Positions 16,633 to 28,634 of a stretch of DNA of 64,000 nt are shown piece by piece. The stretch comes from Psychromarinibacter sediminicola (GTDB taxonomy: Bacteria; Pseudomonadota; Alphaproteobacteria; Rhodobacterales; Rhodobacteraceae). Position 1 is the stretch's first letter; each line of letters begins with the position of its first letter. Made by a program: the position numbers and the translations under genes. The stretch covers positions 1 to 64,000 of the forward strand of contig NZ_JARGYC010000004.1 in the NCBI RefSeq assembly GCF_029168335.1, read 5' to 3'. The notes beneath the pieces are model-generated. The model searched no databases. It was not told where the DNA came from and saw only the letters and a program-made list of their open reading frames with translations.

Positions 16633-16911
16633 TTACGGGCAGGGCGCCGTGTAGTAGGTGCCGTCGCCGCGCGCGTAGGCGCATTCGTTGGCGGCCTGGT
16701 TGCGGGCCACGAGCGTGCCGGCCGCGGCGCCGGCGAGCGCGCCGATGATCGTCCATTCGGTGTTGGCGCCGAGCGCCTTGGCGGTGATCGTGCCGAAGCC
16801 CGCGCCGATGCCGGCGGCGATCGCCTCGTCGCGGTTCAGGTAACCGCCTTCGGTGCAGGCGCCGAGCGCCATGGTCGCGGTCAGGGCGATGGCAGTCGCG
16901 GTGCGTTTCAT
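16633..16911 (-). CDS. Glycine-zipper lipoprotein
   Basis: This 92-aa protein starts at 16911, with GAGGAG about ten bases upstream. A lipobox LGAC after residues about 1-19 (MKRTATAIALTATMALGAC) predicts a lipid-anchored protein. Glycine-rich helices follow (AAGIGAGFGTI and GALAGAAAGTLV), the glycine-zipper pattern of outer-membrane-associated proteins. A Cys near each end of the mature tail (NECAYA, APCP) may form a disulfide. The precise role is unknown. It is monocistronic and convergent with the pyrimidine operon. Confidence 0.8.
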   Translation of the reverse strand: MKRTATAIALTATMALGACTEGGYLNRDEAIAAGIGAGFGTITAKALGANTEWTIIGALAGAAAGTLVARNQAANECAYARGDGTYYTAPCP

Positions 16912-17076
16912 AAAGGCCTTCTCCTCGAAGATGTTTATTGGCGGAGCGTCCACGACAGAGTGGATCGCCCCCTTGCGCTCAGGGTCAACACGGCGGGGGC
17001 GGCGATGTTCCGCCCGGCCGGCCCTTGCGCGGCATGCCGCCGGGTGAGGTTGCCGCGATCGGCGGATCGCCGCGGA

Positions 17077-18621
17077 TCAGGGGCAGACGAGCTCGATCAG
17101 CGAGGGCCCCTCGGCCGCGATGCCGTCGGTCAGGGCGCGGGCGAACGTCTCCATGTCCTCGGCGCGGGTGGCGGGGACGCCGTGGCCGCGGGCCAGGGCC
17201 ACGAAGTCGAGCGTCGGGTTCTCGACATCGAGCATGGCGGAGGCGTTGGCGCCGTAGCCGCGGATGCCGACATTGGTCATCTCGCCGCGCAGGATCTGGT
17301 AGCCGCGATTGGCGAGGACGACGACGGTGACGTCGAGCCCCTCGCGCGCCATGGTCCAGAGCGACTGCATCGTGTACATCGCCGAGCCGTCGCCGGTGAC
17401 GGCCACGACCTTGCGGTCCGGACAGGCGGTCGCCGCGCCCACGGCGCCGGGCAGGCACCAGCCGATGGAGCCGCCGGTGCTGCCCAGCACGTCGATCGGG
17501 CGGGCGGCGCGCAGCGCGCTGGCGTAGTTGCGGCCGTTCGAGACCGCCTCGTTCAGGAAGATCGCATTGTCGGGCAGCAGCGCGGCGAGGGCGAGGCCGG
17601 TCTTTTCGCCCGTCGCCGGGCCGGTGGGCACCGCGGGGGGCGGCATGTCGTTGACCGCCGGCGCGGTGCTTTGCGCGCCGGTGGCGTCGGCCAGGGCGCG
17701 CAGGGTCCAGGAGATGTCCATCTCCGGGCGGCAGAGGTCGTCGATCTCGCAGTCGGCCGGCTCGGGCAGGCTGGACGTGCCGGGATAGGCGAAGAAGGTC
17801 ACCGGCCGGTGCAGGCCGACGAGCGTGATCGAGCTGGCGCCCTCCAGCGCGGCGGCCTTCTGCGGCACCGCATAGGGCAACTGGGTGATCCGCGGCGCGC
17901 CGGCGCCCAGCGACAGGCGCGAGATCGCCGTGTCGGAGAACAGCCGCGCCCCGGTCTTGGCGGCGATGCGGGCGGCAAGCTCCAGATCCTCGCCGAAGAG
18001 CGCGTGCCGGCCGAGCATCAGGACCGCGCCGAGCTGAGAGAGGCGGCGGGCGGCGGCGTCGATCCGCTCCGGCTCGGGGCGGTGGAGGGGTGCGGGCGCG
18101 GCGGCGGTCACGTGGGTCTCGGCCGGGGTCCAGGCGGTGTCGGCGGGCAGGACGAGCGTGGCGATCTGGCCGTTCAGGGCGCGGGCGGCGCGCACAGTCT
18201 CGGCCCCGTCGCGCGCGACCGAGGGGGCGTCGGTGCTGCGGCGGGACCATTGGCTGACCGTCGCCACCATGCCGTCGAGATCGCCCTTCAGCGGCGACTC
18301 GTAGGCGAGGTGGTGGGTGGCGTGCTCGCCCACGATATTCACGATGCCGGAGCCGGCCTTGCGGCCGTTGTGCATGTTGGCGAAGGCGTTGCCGAAGCCG
18401 GGGGCGAGGTGCAGGAGCGTCGCCGAGACGTCGCGCTTCATGCGGAAATAGCTGTCGGCGGCGCCGGAGGTGCCGCCTTCGAACAGGCAGAGGATGCAGC
18501 GCATCTCGGGATGGGAATCGAGGGCGCCGACGAAGTGCATCTCGGATGTGCCGGGATTGGCGAAGACGGTGTCGACGCCGCTGGCCAGCAGGGTTTTGAC
18601 GAGCGACTCGGCGCCGTTCAT
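17077..18621 (-). CDS. ThDP-dependent enzyme, acetolactate-synthase large-subunit-like
   Basis: This 514-aa enzyme has the three domains of the acetolactate synthase/benzoylformate decarboxylase fold. The N-terminal PYR domain has FANPGTSEMHFVGAL and a catalytic-type Glu in LFEGGTSGAADSY. The C-terminal ThDP motif is GDGSAMYTMQSLW ending in VLANRGY. The start at 18621 has GGAG eight bases upstream; the 19-residue longer reading is not supported. No regulatory subunit gene is nearby, so classic branched-chain synthesis is unlikely. A decarboxylase or carboligase for another 2-oxo acid is more probable. A paralog lies at 54208-55818. Confidence 0.85.
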   Translation of the reverse strand: MNGAESLVKTLLASGVDTVFANPGTSEMHFVGALDSHPEMRCILCLFEGGTSGAADSYFRMKRDVSATLLHLAPGFGNAFANMHNGRKAGSGIVNIVGEHATHHLAYESPLKGDLDGMVATVSQWSRRSTDAPSVARDGAETVRAARALNGQIATLVLPADTAWTPAETHVTAAAPAPLHRPEPERIDAAARRLSQLGAVLMLGRHALFGEDLELAARIAAKTGARLFSDTAISRLSLGAGAPRITQLPYAVPQKAAALEGASSITLVGLHRPVTFFAYPGTSSLPEPADCEIDDLCRPEMDISWTLRALADATGAQSTAPAVNDMPPPAVPTGPATGEKTGLALAALLPDNAIFLNEAVSNGRNYASALRAARPIDVLGSTGGSIGWCLPGAVGAATACPDRKVVAVTGDGSAMYTMQSLWTMAREGLDVTVVVLANRGYQILRGEMTNVGIRGYGANASAMLDVENPTLDFVALARGHGVPATRAEDMETFARALTDGIAAEGPSLIELVCP

Positions 18622-18727
18622 GGGGGTCTCCGGTTTGTTGAACGGGCGGAGTTTGGGGGAGAGCGAAAGCGGGTGCAAGCCGAAGTGTCCGAGGTTGGAC
18701 GGGGTGCTATGTCGCTGATATTGCTAT

Positions 18728-18741
18728 GGATAGCGCTAACA
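18728..18741. promoter_or_regulatory. LacI-type operator-like dyad
   Basis: GGATAGCGCTAACA matches 12 of 14 bases of TGTTAGCGCTAACA, a typical LacI-family operator, with a perfect TAGCGCTA core. It overlaps a second dyad GCTAT-GG-ATAGC (18723-18734). It lies about 107 nt upstream of the ThDP gene start. No LacI-family gene is in the window. Confidence 0.35.
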
Positions 18742-18795
18742 GGAAGTCCCGGACGCCGTGATGTCCGAGGCATCTGTCTCGAAATCATGTGTATA

Positions 18796-18811
18796 TTTTG
18801 TATTTACAAAA
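18796..18811. repeat. AT-rich 7-2-7 palindrome
   Basis: TTTTGTA-TT-TACAAAA is a perfect inverted repeat in a high-GC genome. It contains the octamer TTTACAAA, whose complement TTTGTAAA recurs before the ScfR-like gene at 26428. Confidence 0.5.
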
Positions 18812-18923
18812 AGTAGCCGATACCTGCCATGAGACCCGTGCGCAGGAAAGCGAGGCATGAAGGAAGCCGGGCCATGACCGTCGTGACGGCAAGGGGCGCT
18901 GCTGCCCTGTCGCCCGGCGACGA

Positions 18924-18955
18924 AAAAGGGCCGGAGCGCGCGCTCCGGCCCTTTT
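18924..18955 (-). terminator. Strong terminator of acsA
   Basis: A 15-bp perfect stem (AAAAGGGCCGGAGCG and its complement) has a 2-nt centre. The A-run on the left becomes a T-run on the minus strand. It lies 20 bp past the acsA stop codon. Confidence 0.88.
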
Positions 18956-18975
18956 CACGTGCGGTGCGGTCCCGC

Positions 18976-20931
<1,956 letters not shown>

Positions 20932-21010
20932 GTGATCTCCTCCATCCCATTGCGCCGCCGGCCCAGTGCGGTGCGGGCCGGGGCGGGTGTCTCTCTGGGG
21001 TCGCGGGCCG

Positions 21011-21795
<785 letters not shown>

Positions 21796-21796
<1 letters not shown>

Positions 21797-22551
21797 CAGT
21801 GCGCCTCTCCGAGATAGGCTTCGCGGACCTTCGGGTGGCCCTTGATGTTGTCCGGCGTGTCCTCGACCAGGGGCGTGCCCTGGGCCAGGACGGTGATCCG
21901 CTGGGCGAGCGAGAAGACGACGTGCATGTCGTGCTCGATGATGCACATGGTGATGTCGCGCCGGTCGTTGATCTCCTTGAGCAGGTCGATCGTGTTGTTG
22001 GTGTCGGCGCGGGCCATGCCCGCCGTCGGCTCGTCCAGCAGCAGAAGCTTCGGGCGCTGCACCAGGCACATCGCCATCTCCAGCCGCCGCTTGTCGCCGC
22101 GCGACAGCGACGAGGCGAGCATGTGCCGTTTCTCCAGCATGCTGACGTCGGCCAGCATCTTCTCGGCCTCGTCGTTCAGCTCGCCCTCGTTGGCCACCGT
22201 CTCGAAGGCGTGCAGCCGGAACGAGCCGTCGCGCTTGGCGAAGCAGGGGATCAGCACGTTCTCCATCACGCTGAGATCGGCGAAGATCTCGGGCGTCTGG
22301 AACACCCGGCTGATGCCCATCTGGTTGATCTCGTGCGGCTTGCGGCCGAGCACCGAGTTGCCGTCGAACATGACGCTGCCGGTGTCGGGGATCAGCTTGC
22401 CCACGAGGCAGTTCAGGAGCGTCGACTTGCCGGCGCCGTTCGGGCCGATGATGGCGTGGACCGAGCGTTCCTGCACGCTGAGGTTCACGTCACCCAGGGC
22501 CTGCAGGCCGCCGAAGCGCTTGTTGACGCCTTTGACTTCGAGGATTCCCAT
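21796..22551 (-). CDS. livG: Branched-chain-type ABC transporter ATP-binding protein LivG
   Basis: This 251-aa ATPase belongs to the LivG class. It shows Walker A IGPNGAGKSTLLN, the helix EINQMGISRVFQTPEIF, signature SRGDKRRLEMAM (a divergent LSGG position) and Walker B LLLLDEPTAGMARADTN. The switch region is CIIEHDMHVVF. AAGGGGACACC precedes the ATG. It partners LivF on the cytoplasmic side of the HAAT importer. Confidence 0.93.
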
Positions 22552-22564
22552 GGTGTCCCCTTCC

Positions 22565-23773
22565 TTACTCGGCCACGTGCGGCGCGGGTTTCGGGTGATG
22601 CTCGGGGTCGTCGCCCGAGCCCTTCTTGCGCCTGCCGCGGACCCAGCGGGCGATCCGCTGGCCGCCCTCGACGAGGCCGCCGGGCAGGAAGATCACCACC
22701 AGCATGAACAGCAGGCCGAGCGTCAGGTGCCAGGACTTGCCGACGAAGAAGTGCGAGATGAAGATCAGCGCGTCCTCCATGCCGTCGGGCATCCAGCCGA
22801 ACCACTGGTGCAGCATGTTGTCGTTGATCTTCGAGAAGATGTTCTCGAAGTACTTGATGAAGCCCGCGCCCAGGATCGGCCCCATCAGGGTGCCCGCGCC
22901 GCCGAGGATCGTCATCAGCACGACCTCGCCCGAGGCGGTCCACTGCATCCGCTCGGCGCCCGCCAGCGGGTCCATCGCCGCCATCAGGCCGCCGGCCAGG
23001 CCGGCATACATGCCCGAGATCACGAAGGCCGCCAGGGTGTAGGGCCGCGAGTTCAGGCCGGTGTAGTTGAGCCGGGTCTGGTTGGTCTTGATCGCGCGCA
23101 GCATCATGCCGAAGGGCGAGCGGAAGATCCTGAGGCTCAGGTAGAAGGCGAGGATCGCGATGACGGCGCAGAAGTAGTAGCCGATGTTGAAGGTGAACAG
23201 CCACCCGCCGATGTCGATCTGCACGCTGTCGCGCATCACCAGGCCGAACAGGTGCGGCGAGGTGGGAGAGTTCTCGCCCATCAGGATCTGCGGGTCGTCG
23301 GTATAGACCTGCAGGCCGGTCTCGCCGTTGGTCAGCGGCGTCAGCACCGAGTAGGCCAGGTTGAACGACATCTGCGCGAAGGCCAGCGTCAGGATCGAGA
23401 AGTAGATGCCGGTGCGCCGCAGGCTGACATAGCCGATCGCCAGGGCGAAGATGGCCGAGGTGACGATCGCCAGCAACAGGCCCGGGATGACGTTGTAGTC
23501 CAGAAGCTTGTACATCCAGACCACCGAGTACGATCCGACCCCCAGAAAGGCCGCGTGGCCGAAGGAGAGGTAGCCGGTCAGCCCGAACAGGATGTTGAAG
23601 CCGATGGCGAAGATCCCGAAGATCGCGAAGCGCTGCATCAGGTCCGGGTAGCCGGCGTTGAAGGTGGCCCCGGCGGAGCCCTCGGGGAAGGGCTGCAGCA
23701 GGATCGGCGTCGCCAGCGTCAGAAAGCAGACGATCAGCAGGAAGGTGGTGTCTTTCTTGGACAGGCCGAACAT
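22565..23773 (-). CDS. livM: Branched-chain-type ABC transporter permease LivM
   Basis: This 402-aa inner-membrane permease has eight to ten hydrophobic segments. The LivM signature region is [17 protein letters not shown] near residue 70, and [22 protein letters not shown] comes later. The C-terminus ends in a basic, soluble tail. It follows livH by four bases and precedes livG by 13 bases, on one mRNA. It is longer than typical LivM (about 320 to 360 aa) through extra loops in the middle. Confidence 0.92.
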   Translation of the reverse strand: MFGLSKKDTTFLLIVCFLTLATPILLQPFPEGSAGATFNAGYPDLMQRFAIFGIFAIGFNILFGLTGYLSFGHAAFLGVGSYSVVWMYKLLDYNVIPGLLLAIVTSAIFALAIGYVSLRRTGIYFSILTLAFAQMSFNLAYSVLTPLTNGETGLQVYTDDPQILMGENSPTSPHLFGLVMRDSVQIDIGGWLFTFNIGYYFCAVIAILAFYLSLRIFRSPFGMMLRAIKTNQTRLNYTGLNSRPYTLAAFVISGMYAGLAGGLMAAMDPLAGAERMQWTASGEVVLMTILGGAGTLMGPILGAGFIKYFENIFSKINDNMLHQWFGWMPDGMEDALIFISHFFVGKSWHLTLGLLFMLVVIFLPGGLVEGGQRIARWVRGRRKKGSGDDPEHHPKPAPHVAE

Positions 23774-23777
23774 TGGC

Positions 23778-24809
23778 TTATTCCTCCATCACGCCCTTGC
23801 GACCCATCAGGCCGCGCGGCCGGGTCAGCAGGATGACGATTGCAACGAGATAGATGATGATCTGGTCGATGCCCGGCAGGATGTCCTTGATCCAGTTCAT
23901 CGAGGCGAAGGCTTCGAGGATGCCCAGCATGAAGCCGGCCAGCACCGCGCCGGGCAGCGAGCCCATGCCGCCCACCACGACCACGACGAAGGACAGCACC
24001 AGGAAGTCCATCCCCATGTGGTAGTTGGGCGAGTTGATCGGCGTGTACATCACCCCGGCAAGCCCGGCCACGGCGGCGGCGATGCCGAACATGATGGTGA
24101 ACTTGCGGTCGATGTTGATGCCCAGCATCCCCACGGTCTCGCGGTCGGCCATGCCGGCGCGCACGACCATCCCGAAGGTGGTGAACTGCAAAAAGGCGAA
24201 GACGGCGCCGATGATGACGAGCGCGAAGACGAAGTAGATCATCCGCCAGTAGGGATAGATGATCGCGTTCTCGGCAAAGCCGATCATCGCGCCGAAGTCG
24301 AACGACCCGGTGAAGGCGTCGGGCGCCGGGGTGGGGATCGGGTTGGCGCCGAAGAAGTACTTGATCAGCTCCTGCAGCACGATGGCCAGGCCGAAGGTCA
24401 CGAGGATCTGGTCGGCATGCGGGCGCTTGTAGAAGTGCTTGATCAGGCCGCGCTCCATGATGAAGCCGATCAGCAGCATCACCGGGATCGCGAACAGGAT
24501 CGCCAGGGGCACCGACCATTCGATGATCGCCTGCCCGGTCGCCTCGCCGAACCATCCCTCGACATAGGGGACATCCACCTTCAGCGGGTTGCCGAGAAAG
24601 TCGGTCCGGGTCTCGTCGACCACGGTGTAGGACAGCGACAGAATCCGCTGCAGCGTGACGGCGCAGAAGGCGCCCAGCATGAAGATCGCGCCGTGGGCGA
24701 AGTTCACCACCCCGAGCGTCCCGAAGATCAGTGTCAGGCCCAGCGCGATGAGCGCATAGGCGGAGCCCTTGTCGAGCCCGTTCAGCACCTGAAGAATGAT
24801 TGCGTCCAT
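23778..24809 (-). CDS. livH: Branched-chain-type ABC transporter permease LivH
   Basis: This 343-aa inner-membrane permease begins [30 protein letters not shown], the classic LivH opening. The gate region reads [20 protein letters not shown]. The start was set at ATG 24809; a TTG three codons upstream is possible but less likely. About 50 residues (around 50-100) form an extra periplasmic loop not found in E. coli LivH. It is preceded by a strong hairpin that separates it from livK. Confidence 0.92.
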   Translation of the reverse strand: MDAIILQVLNGLDKGSAYALIALGLTLIFGTLGVVNFAHGAIFMLGAFCAVTLQRILSLSYTVVDETRTDFLGNPLKVDVPYVEGWFGEATGQAIIEWSVPLAILFAIPVMLLIGFIMERGLIKHFYKRPHADQILVTFGLAIVLQELIKYFFGANPIPTPAPDAFTGSFDFGAMIGFAENAIIYPYWRMIYFVFALVIIGAVFAFLQFTTFGMVVRAGMADRETVGMLGINIDRKFTIMFGIAAAVAGLAGVMYTPINSPNYHMGMDFLVLSFVVVVVGGMGSLPGAVLAGFMLGILEAFASMNWIKDILPGIDQIIIYLVAIVILLTRPRGLMGRKGVMEE

Positions 24810-24871
24810 GGTCCCCAACCCTGTGTCATAAGGGATGCGCCCGCCGGCGGTCTCCGCGGCGGCGACTTGCG

Positions 24872-24898
24872 GCAGGGCGGGGGTTAACCCCGCCCTGC
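24872..24898 (-). other. Intercistronic hairpin between livK and livH
   Basis: An 11-bp stem (GCAGGGCGGGG / CCCCGCCCTGC) has a 5-nt loop and no following T-tract. Such hairpins after a binding-protein gene usually protect the upstream mRNA or partly terminate, giving more binding protein than permease. Confidence 0.65.
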
Positions 24899-24920
24899 GT
24901 AACGATTTTCCGGAAGGCGC

Positions 24921-26264
24921 TCAGGCGCCCGGGTTGCACTCGCCCAGGTTGCCGCCGTCGAACATCGGGTGGTCGGGCTCGTAGGTGACCTGCTCGGCCG
25001 GGGTGACCTCGACGACTTCGAGGAGGTCGAATTCCGACTGCGGGTTCTCCTTGCCCTGCACGACCAGCACGTCCTTGAAGCACTGGTGGTCGGCGGCGCG
25101 GTAGAGCGTCGGGCCGTTGCCCAGGCCGTCGAACTCGTAGCCTTCCAGCGCCTCGGCCACGGCGCAGGGGTTGAACGACCCGGCGCGGGTGACGGCATCG
25201 GCATAGAGCAGCGTCTGCACGTAGCAGGTATGCGCGGCCTGGCTCGGCGGGAAACCGTACTTGGTGCCGAAGGAGCGCACGAAGGCCTGGCTGCCCTCGT
25301 CCTGCAGCGACCAGTGCCAGTTGGTCGACCCCAGGATGCCCTTGACGTTCTCGCCGGCGCCGCGCGCCATCAGGCGCGAGTAGAGCGGCACGACGATCTC
25401 GAAGTTCTTGCCGTTTACCTGCTTCTCGCGCAGGCCGAACTGCACCGCGTTGGTCAGCGAGTTGACCATGTTGCCGCCGTAGTGGTTCAGCACCAGCACG
25501 TCGGCGCCCGAGTTCAGCACGGGGGCGATATAGGAGGAGAAGTCGGTCGCGGCGAGCGGGGTCTTGACGGTGTTCACCGTCTCCCAGCCCAGCGCCTCGG
25601 TGGCCGAGACGATCGACTCTTCCTGCGTCCAGCCCCAGGTGTAGTCGGCGGTCAGGTGATAGGCCTTGCGGTCCTTGCCGTAGCGCTGGGCCAGCACCGG
25701 CGCCAGCGCGGCGCCCGACATGTAGGCGTTGAAGAAGTGGCGGAAGCCGTTGGCCTTCTTGTCCTTGCCAGTGGTGTCGTTGGAGTGGGTCAGGCCGGCC
25801 ATGAAGATGACGCCCGCCTCCTGGCAGAGGCCCTGCACCGCGATCGCCACGCCCGAGGACGAGCCGCCGGTGATCATGATCGCGCCGTCCTTCTCGATCA
25901 TCGACTTCGCCGAGGCGCGCGCGGCGTCCGACTTGGTCTGGGTGTCGCCGGTGACGTATTTCACCTCGCGGCCCAGGATGCCGGTGCCGTCCAGCGCCTT
26001 CGACGAGAAGGTCGACAGCATGCCGCCGTCGCCGCCGCCGTTCAGGTGCTCGACCGCCAGTTCGTAGGCGCGCAGCTCGTCGGCGCCCTCGTCGGCATAG
26101 GGGCCGGTCTGCGGCACGTTGAAGCCCAGCGTCACCTCGCTGTCGCCCGGCGCGTTGGTGAAGGCCGAGGCGGCGGAAGTGAAGATCGTGGGCAGCGCAA
26201 GACCGGCGCCGGTGGCGGCACCGGTACGCAGTACCCCGCGGCGAGTCAGGTTCGTTTTGGACAT
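24921..26264 (-). CDS. HAAT-family periplasmic substrate-binding protein (LivK-like)
   Basis: This 447-aa exported binding protein starts MSKTNLTRRGVLRTGAATGAGLALPTIF, a twin-arginine-like signal with an RR pair and a hydrophobic stretch. The mature region has VTLGFNVPQTGPYADEGADEL and later ITGGSSSGVAIAVQGLCQEAGV, typical of type I periplasmic binding proteins. GGGAGGATTAC precedes the start at 26264. It is divergent from the ScfR-like regulator and heads a likely livK-H-M-G-F-acsA operon. The ligand is unknown. The acsA linkage hints at a short acyl compound or something degraded to acetate. Confidence 0.88.
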   Translation of the reverse strand: MSKTNLTRRGVLRTGAATGAGLALPTIFTSAASAFTNAPGDSEVTLGFNVPQTGPYADEGADELRAYELAVEHLNGGGDGGMLSTFSSKALDGTGILGREVKYVTGDTQTKSDAARASAKSMIEKDGAIMITGGSSSGVAIAVQGLCQEAGVIFMAGLTHSNDTTGKDKKANGFRHFFNAYMSGAALAPVLAQRYGKDRKAYHLTADYTWGWTQEESIVSATEALGWETVNTVKTPLAATDFSSYIAPVLNSGADVLVLNHYGGNMVNSLTNAVQFGLREKQVNGKNFEIVVPLYSRLMARGAGENVKGILGSTNWHWSLQDEGSQAFVRSFGTKYGFPPSQAAHTCYVQTLLYADAVTRAGSFNPCAVAEALEGYEFDGLGNGPTLYRAADHQCFKDVLVVQGKENPQSEFDLLEVVEVTPAEQVTYEPDHPMFDGGNLGECNPGA

Positions 26265-26484
26265 GTAATCCTCCCGTTGCGTGAACGTCCTGGCGGGCCG
26301 ATCCTCCACGGCCCACCGCACCCTTTTACAGGATGTCATCATTAATGAGTGGCGCAGGAAAACATCGCAACAAGGGCTTTTAACGCAACGGAAAATCTGT
26401 AAAGAAATACACAGTGCGCGCGCCGCATTTGTAAAGGAATTTTCAGCGCGGCGCGGAAACCGTTGCGATTCAAGGGGGTGGCCG
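26265..26484. promoter_or_regulatory. Divergent livK/scfR-like control region
   Basis: This 220-bp AT-richer interval separates the liv-acsA operon from the regulator gene. It holds a PccR-type site at 26428-26447, TGTA-N6-TACA at 26398-26411, and four copies of GTTGC/GCAAC (26276, 26367, 26385, 26462). Confidence 0.6.
26428..26447. promoter_or_regulatory. ScfR/PccR-type operator candidate
   Basis: TTTGTAAA-GGAA-TTTTCAGC matches 12 of 16 bases of the PccR motif TTTGCAAA-N4-TTTGCAAA known from Rhodobacter. It ends 37 nt before the start of the ScfR-like gene, consistent with autoregulation and possible control of the divergent operon. Confidence 0.5.
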
Positions 26485-27795
26485 ATGCCCGCCGGAGCGT
26501 TGACAGGAAGCCGGATCCGCGAGCGCCGGACGATGCTGGGACTCAAGCAGTCGGTGTTAGCGCGCACAGTCGGAATTAGTGCGGCATATCTGAATCTTAT
26601 CGAGCACAACAAGCGCAGAATCGCGGGCAAGTTGCTGACCGACATCGCCCGTGCCCTGGAGGTGGACCCGGCGGTGCTGGCCGACCGGGCCGAAGCGTCG
26701 CTGGTCGCCGGCCTGCGCGACGCGGCGGCGGTGACCCCGGATGCCGGCGCCGAGGAGGGCCGGGCGGAGGAGTTCGCCGGCCGCTTTCCGGGCTGGGCGG
26801 CGCTGGTGGCGGCGCAGCGGCGGCGGATCGCGCATCTGGAGCGCGTGGTCGAGGGGCTGTCCGACCGGATGACCCACGACCCGCATCTCGCCGCCTCGCT
26901 GCACGAGCTTTTGTCGACGGTCACGGCGATCAACTCCACCGCCTCGATCCTGGTGGAGCCGGGCGAGATCGCGCCGGAATGGCGCGACCGCTTTCACCGC
27001 AACATCCACGAGGACAGCCAGCGGCTGGCCGAAACCAGCCAGGCGCTGGTGAACTACCTCGACGCCACCGGCGAGCAGGCGCAGCCGGTGGGCGCGCCGC
27101 AGGAGGAACTCGAGGCCTGGCTGGAAGCGCGCGACTATCACCTGCGCGAGATGGAGCGGCTCTTGCCCGCGACGCCCGCGGCGATGGTGCAGGAGGCGCC
27201 GGAGCTGACGACCACCGCCGGGCGGGCGCTGGCGGAGGAATGGCTGGCCCGCTACCGCGCGGATGCCGAGGCACTGCCGCTGGCGTCGTTCGAGCCCGCC
27301 GCGCGCGAGGCCGGGTACGACCCGGGTCCGCTGGCCGCGCGCTTCGGGGTCGGGATGGGCACCGTCCTGCGCCGGCTGGCGGCGCTGCCGCCGCCGGAGG
27401 GGGCAGGGCGGCTGGGGCTGGTCGTCTGCGACGGCTCGGGCACGCTGACCTTCCGCAAGCCGGTCGACGGCTTCCCGCTGCCGCGCTTCGGGGCGGCGTG
27501 CCCGCTCTGGCCGCTCTACCAGGCGCTGAGCCGGCCGCTGGCGCCGGTCCGCGCGGCGGTGGAGATGGCCGGCCGCGACCCGCGGCGCTTCATGGCCTAT
27601 GCGGTGGCCGAGCCGATGGGCGTGCCGGGCTTCGACGCGCCGCCGGTCTTCGAGGCTGTCATGCTGATCGTGCCGGGCGACCGGATGCGGGTGCCCGCCG
27701 AGGGCGCGCTGCGGGTCGGCACCTCGTGCCGGATCTGTCCGCGCGGCGACTGCACGGCCCGGCGCGAGCCGTCGATCCTGGCGGAGGTCGCGTGA
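26485..27795 (+). CDS. ScfR/PccR-like XRE regulator with a histidine-kinase-like DHp segment
   Basis: This 436-aa cytoplasmic regulator has three parts. Residues 8-65 are an XRE helix-turn-helix (SRIRERRTMLGLKQSVLART). Residues about 105-195 contain LHELLSTVTAINSTASIL and FHRNIHEDSQRLAETSQALV, which look like the two helices of a HisKA/DHp domain, with H140 at the H-box position. The C-terminal part has CRICPRGDCTARREPS, a cysteine motif of the ScfR/RamB group. No ATPase domain and no HExxH peptidase motif are seen. AAGGGGGTG precedes the ATG at 26485; longer readings run through the promoter region. Probable target: the liv-acsA operon. Confidence 0.8.
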   Translation: MPAGALTGSRIRERRTMLGLKQSVLARTVGISAAYLNLIEHNKRRIAGKLLTDIARALEVDPAVLADRAEASLVAGLRDAAAVTPDAGAEEGRAEEFAGRFPGWAALVAAQRRRIAHLERVVEGLSDRMTHDPHLAASLHELLSTVTAINSTASILVEPGEIAPEWRDRFHRNIHEDSQRLAETSQALVNYLDATGEQAQPVGAPQEELEAWLEARDYHLREMERLLPATPAAMVQEAPELTTTAGRALAEEWLARYRADAEALPLASFEPAAREAGYDPGPLAARFGVGMGTVLRRLAALPPPEGAGRLGLVVCDGSGTLTFRKPVDGFPLPRFGAACPLWPLYQALSRPLAPVRAAVEMAGRDPRRFMAYAVAEPMGVPGFDAPPVFEAVMLIVPGDRMRVPAEGALRVGTSCRICPRGDCTARREPSILAEVA

Positions 27796-27957
27796 GCGTG
27801 CTTCCGGGCCGTTCGCACGCACTCGCCCGCCGGCGCGAGGCGGCGGAGGCGTTAAGGCTCTGGGGCCGCGTTGGCTTTTGACACCCGCCCGGCCTTGGGC
27901 GATAGTCGCCGGAACGCGCGGGACGACCGGGGCGGAACCAGGGGAGGGGTTCGGCGA

Positions 27958-28326
27958 ATGGGCAAGCGTGTTCTTCTGATCGAGGATGAACCGAACATAA
28001 TCCAGGCCATCAGCTTCATCCTGTCCCGCGACGGATGGACCGTCGACACGCATGCCGACGGCCGCACCGCGATGGACGAGGTCGCCCGGCGCCGGCCGGA
28101 CCTGATCATCCTCGACGTGATGCTGCCCAATCGCTCGGGCTTCGACATCCTGGCGGATTTGCGCGCCGATCCGGGCACCGAGAGCCTGCCGGTGCTGATG
28201 CTGACCGCCCGCGGCCAGGCGCGCGACCGCGACCTGGCCGAGCGGATGGGGGCGAGCCGCTTCATGACCAAGCCGTTCTCCAACGCCGAAGTGCTGGAGG
28301 CGGTGCGCGATCTGGTGACGGCATGA
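27958..28326 (+). CDS. Single-domain response regulator (CheY-like)
   Basis: This 122-aa receiver has no output domain. All key residues are present: E9/D10, phosphoacceptor D53 (LIILDVMLPNRSG), T83 (LMLTARG) and K105 (FMTKPF). AGGGGAGGGG lies upstream of the ATG. The stop overlaps the next start (ATGA), leading to a small membrane protein and then a histidine kinase, so it is the kinase's likely partner. Without an output domain it must act by protein contact or by passing phosphate to another protein. Confidence 0.93.
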   Translation: MGKRVLLIEDEPNIIQAISFILSRDGWTVDTHADGRTAMDEVARRRPDLIILDVMLPNRSGFDILADLRADPGTESLPVLMLTARGQARDRDLAERMGASRFMTKPFSNAEVLEAVRDLVTA

Positions 28327-28634
28327 GCCGGCGCCCCGTCTTCCTGGAGCGCCGCGGCTATCGCCGCCGCCGGATGATGGACGGGGCGCGGATGCTGCCC
28401 GTGCTGGGGGCGTTCCTGTGGCTGATGCCGCTGGTCTGGGCGCTGGCGCCGGAGCGGGTGATCGGCACGGCGGGCGGCGGCATCTATGTCTTCGCGGTCT
28501 GGGCGGCGCTGATCGGCGGCGCCTGGGCATTCTCGCGGGCGCTGGTCCGGCCGGACGCGCCGGCAGTGCCCGAGACCGGGGCCGGCCCGGACAGGACGGA
28601 CGGCTCGGGCGGGCCGGACGGGTCGGGCGGATGA
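28323..28634 (+). CDS. Small two-TM protein, candidate symporter small subunit
   Basis: This 103-aa protein starts with a basic RRGYRRRRMMDGARM segment. Two membrane helices follow (about residues 25-41 and 53-73, the second with GIYVFAVWAALIGG). The tail is soluble and Gly/Pro/Asp-rich. The layout resembles DUF485/DUF4212 proteins (such as YjcH) that sit beside SSS-family symporters, including a similar IYVF motif. It overlaps both the receiver and the kinase genes by four bases. The equivalence is inferred from layout, not from full-length similarity. Confidence 0.7.
   Translation: MSRRPVFLERRGYRRRRMMDGARMLPVLGAFLWLMPLVWALAPERVIGTAGGGIYVFAVWAALIGGAWAFSRALVRPDAPAVPETGAGPDRTDGSGGPDGSGG

Larger units (their letters stand above)
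18622..18975. promoter_or_regulatory. 354-bp intergenic region between acsA and the ThDP gene
   Basis: This gene-free stretch holds the acsA terminator (18924-18955), an AT-rich dyad (18796-18811) and a LacI-type half-palindrome (18728-18741). The part nearest 18621 should contain the promoter of the ThDP gene on the minus strand. I do not see a confident -35/-10 pair. Confidence 0.6.
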
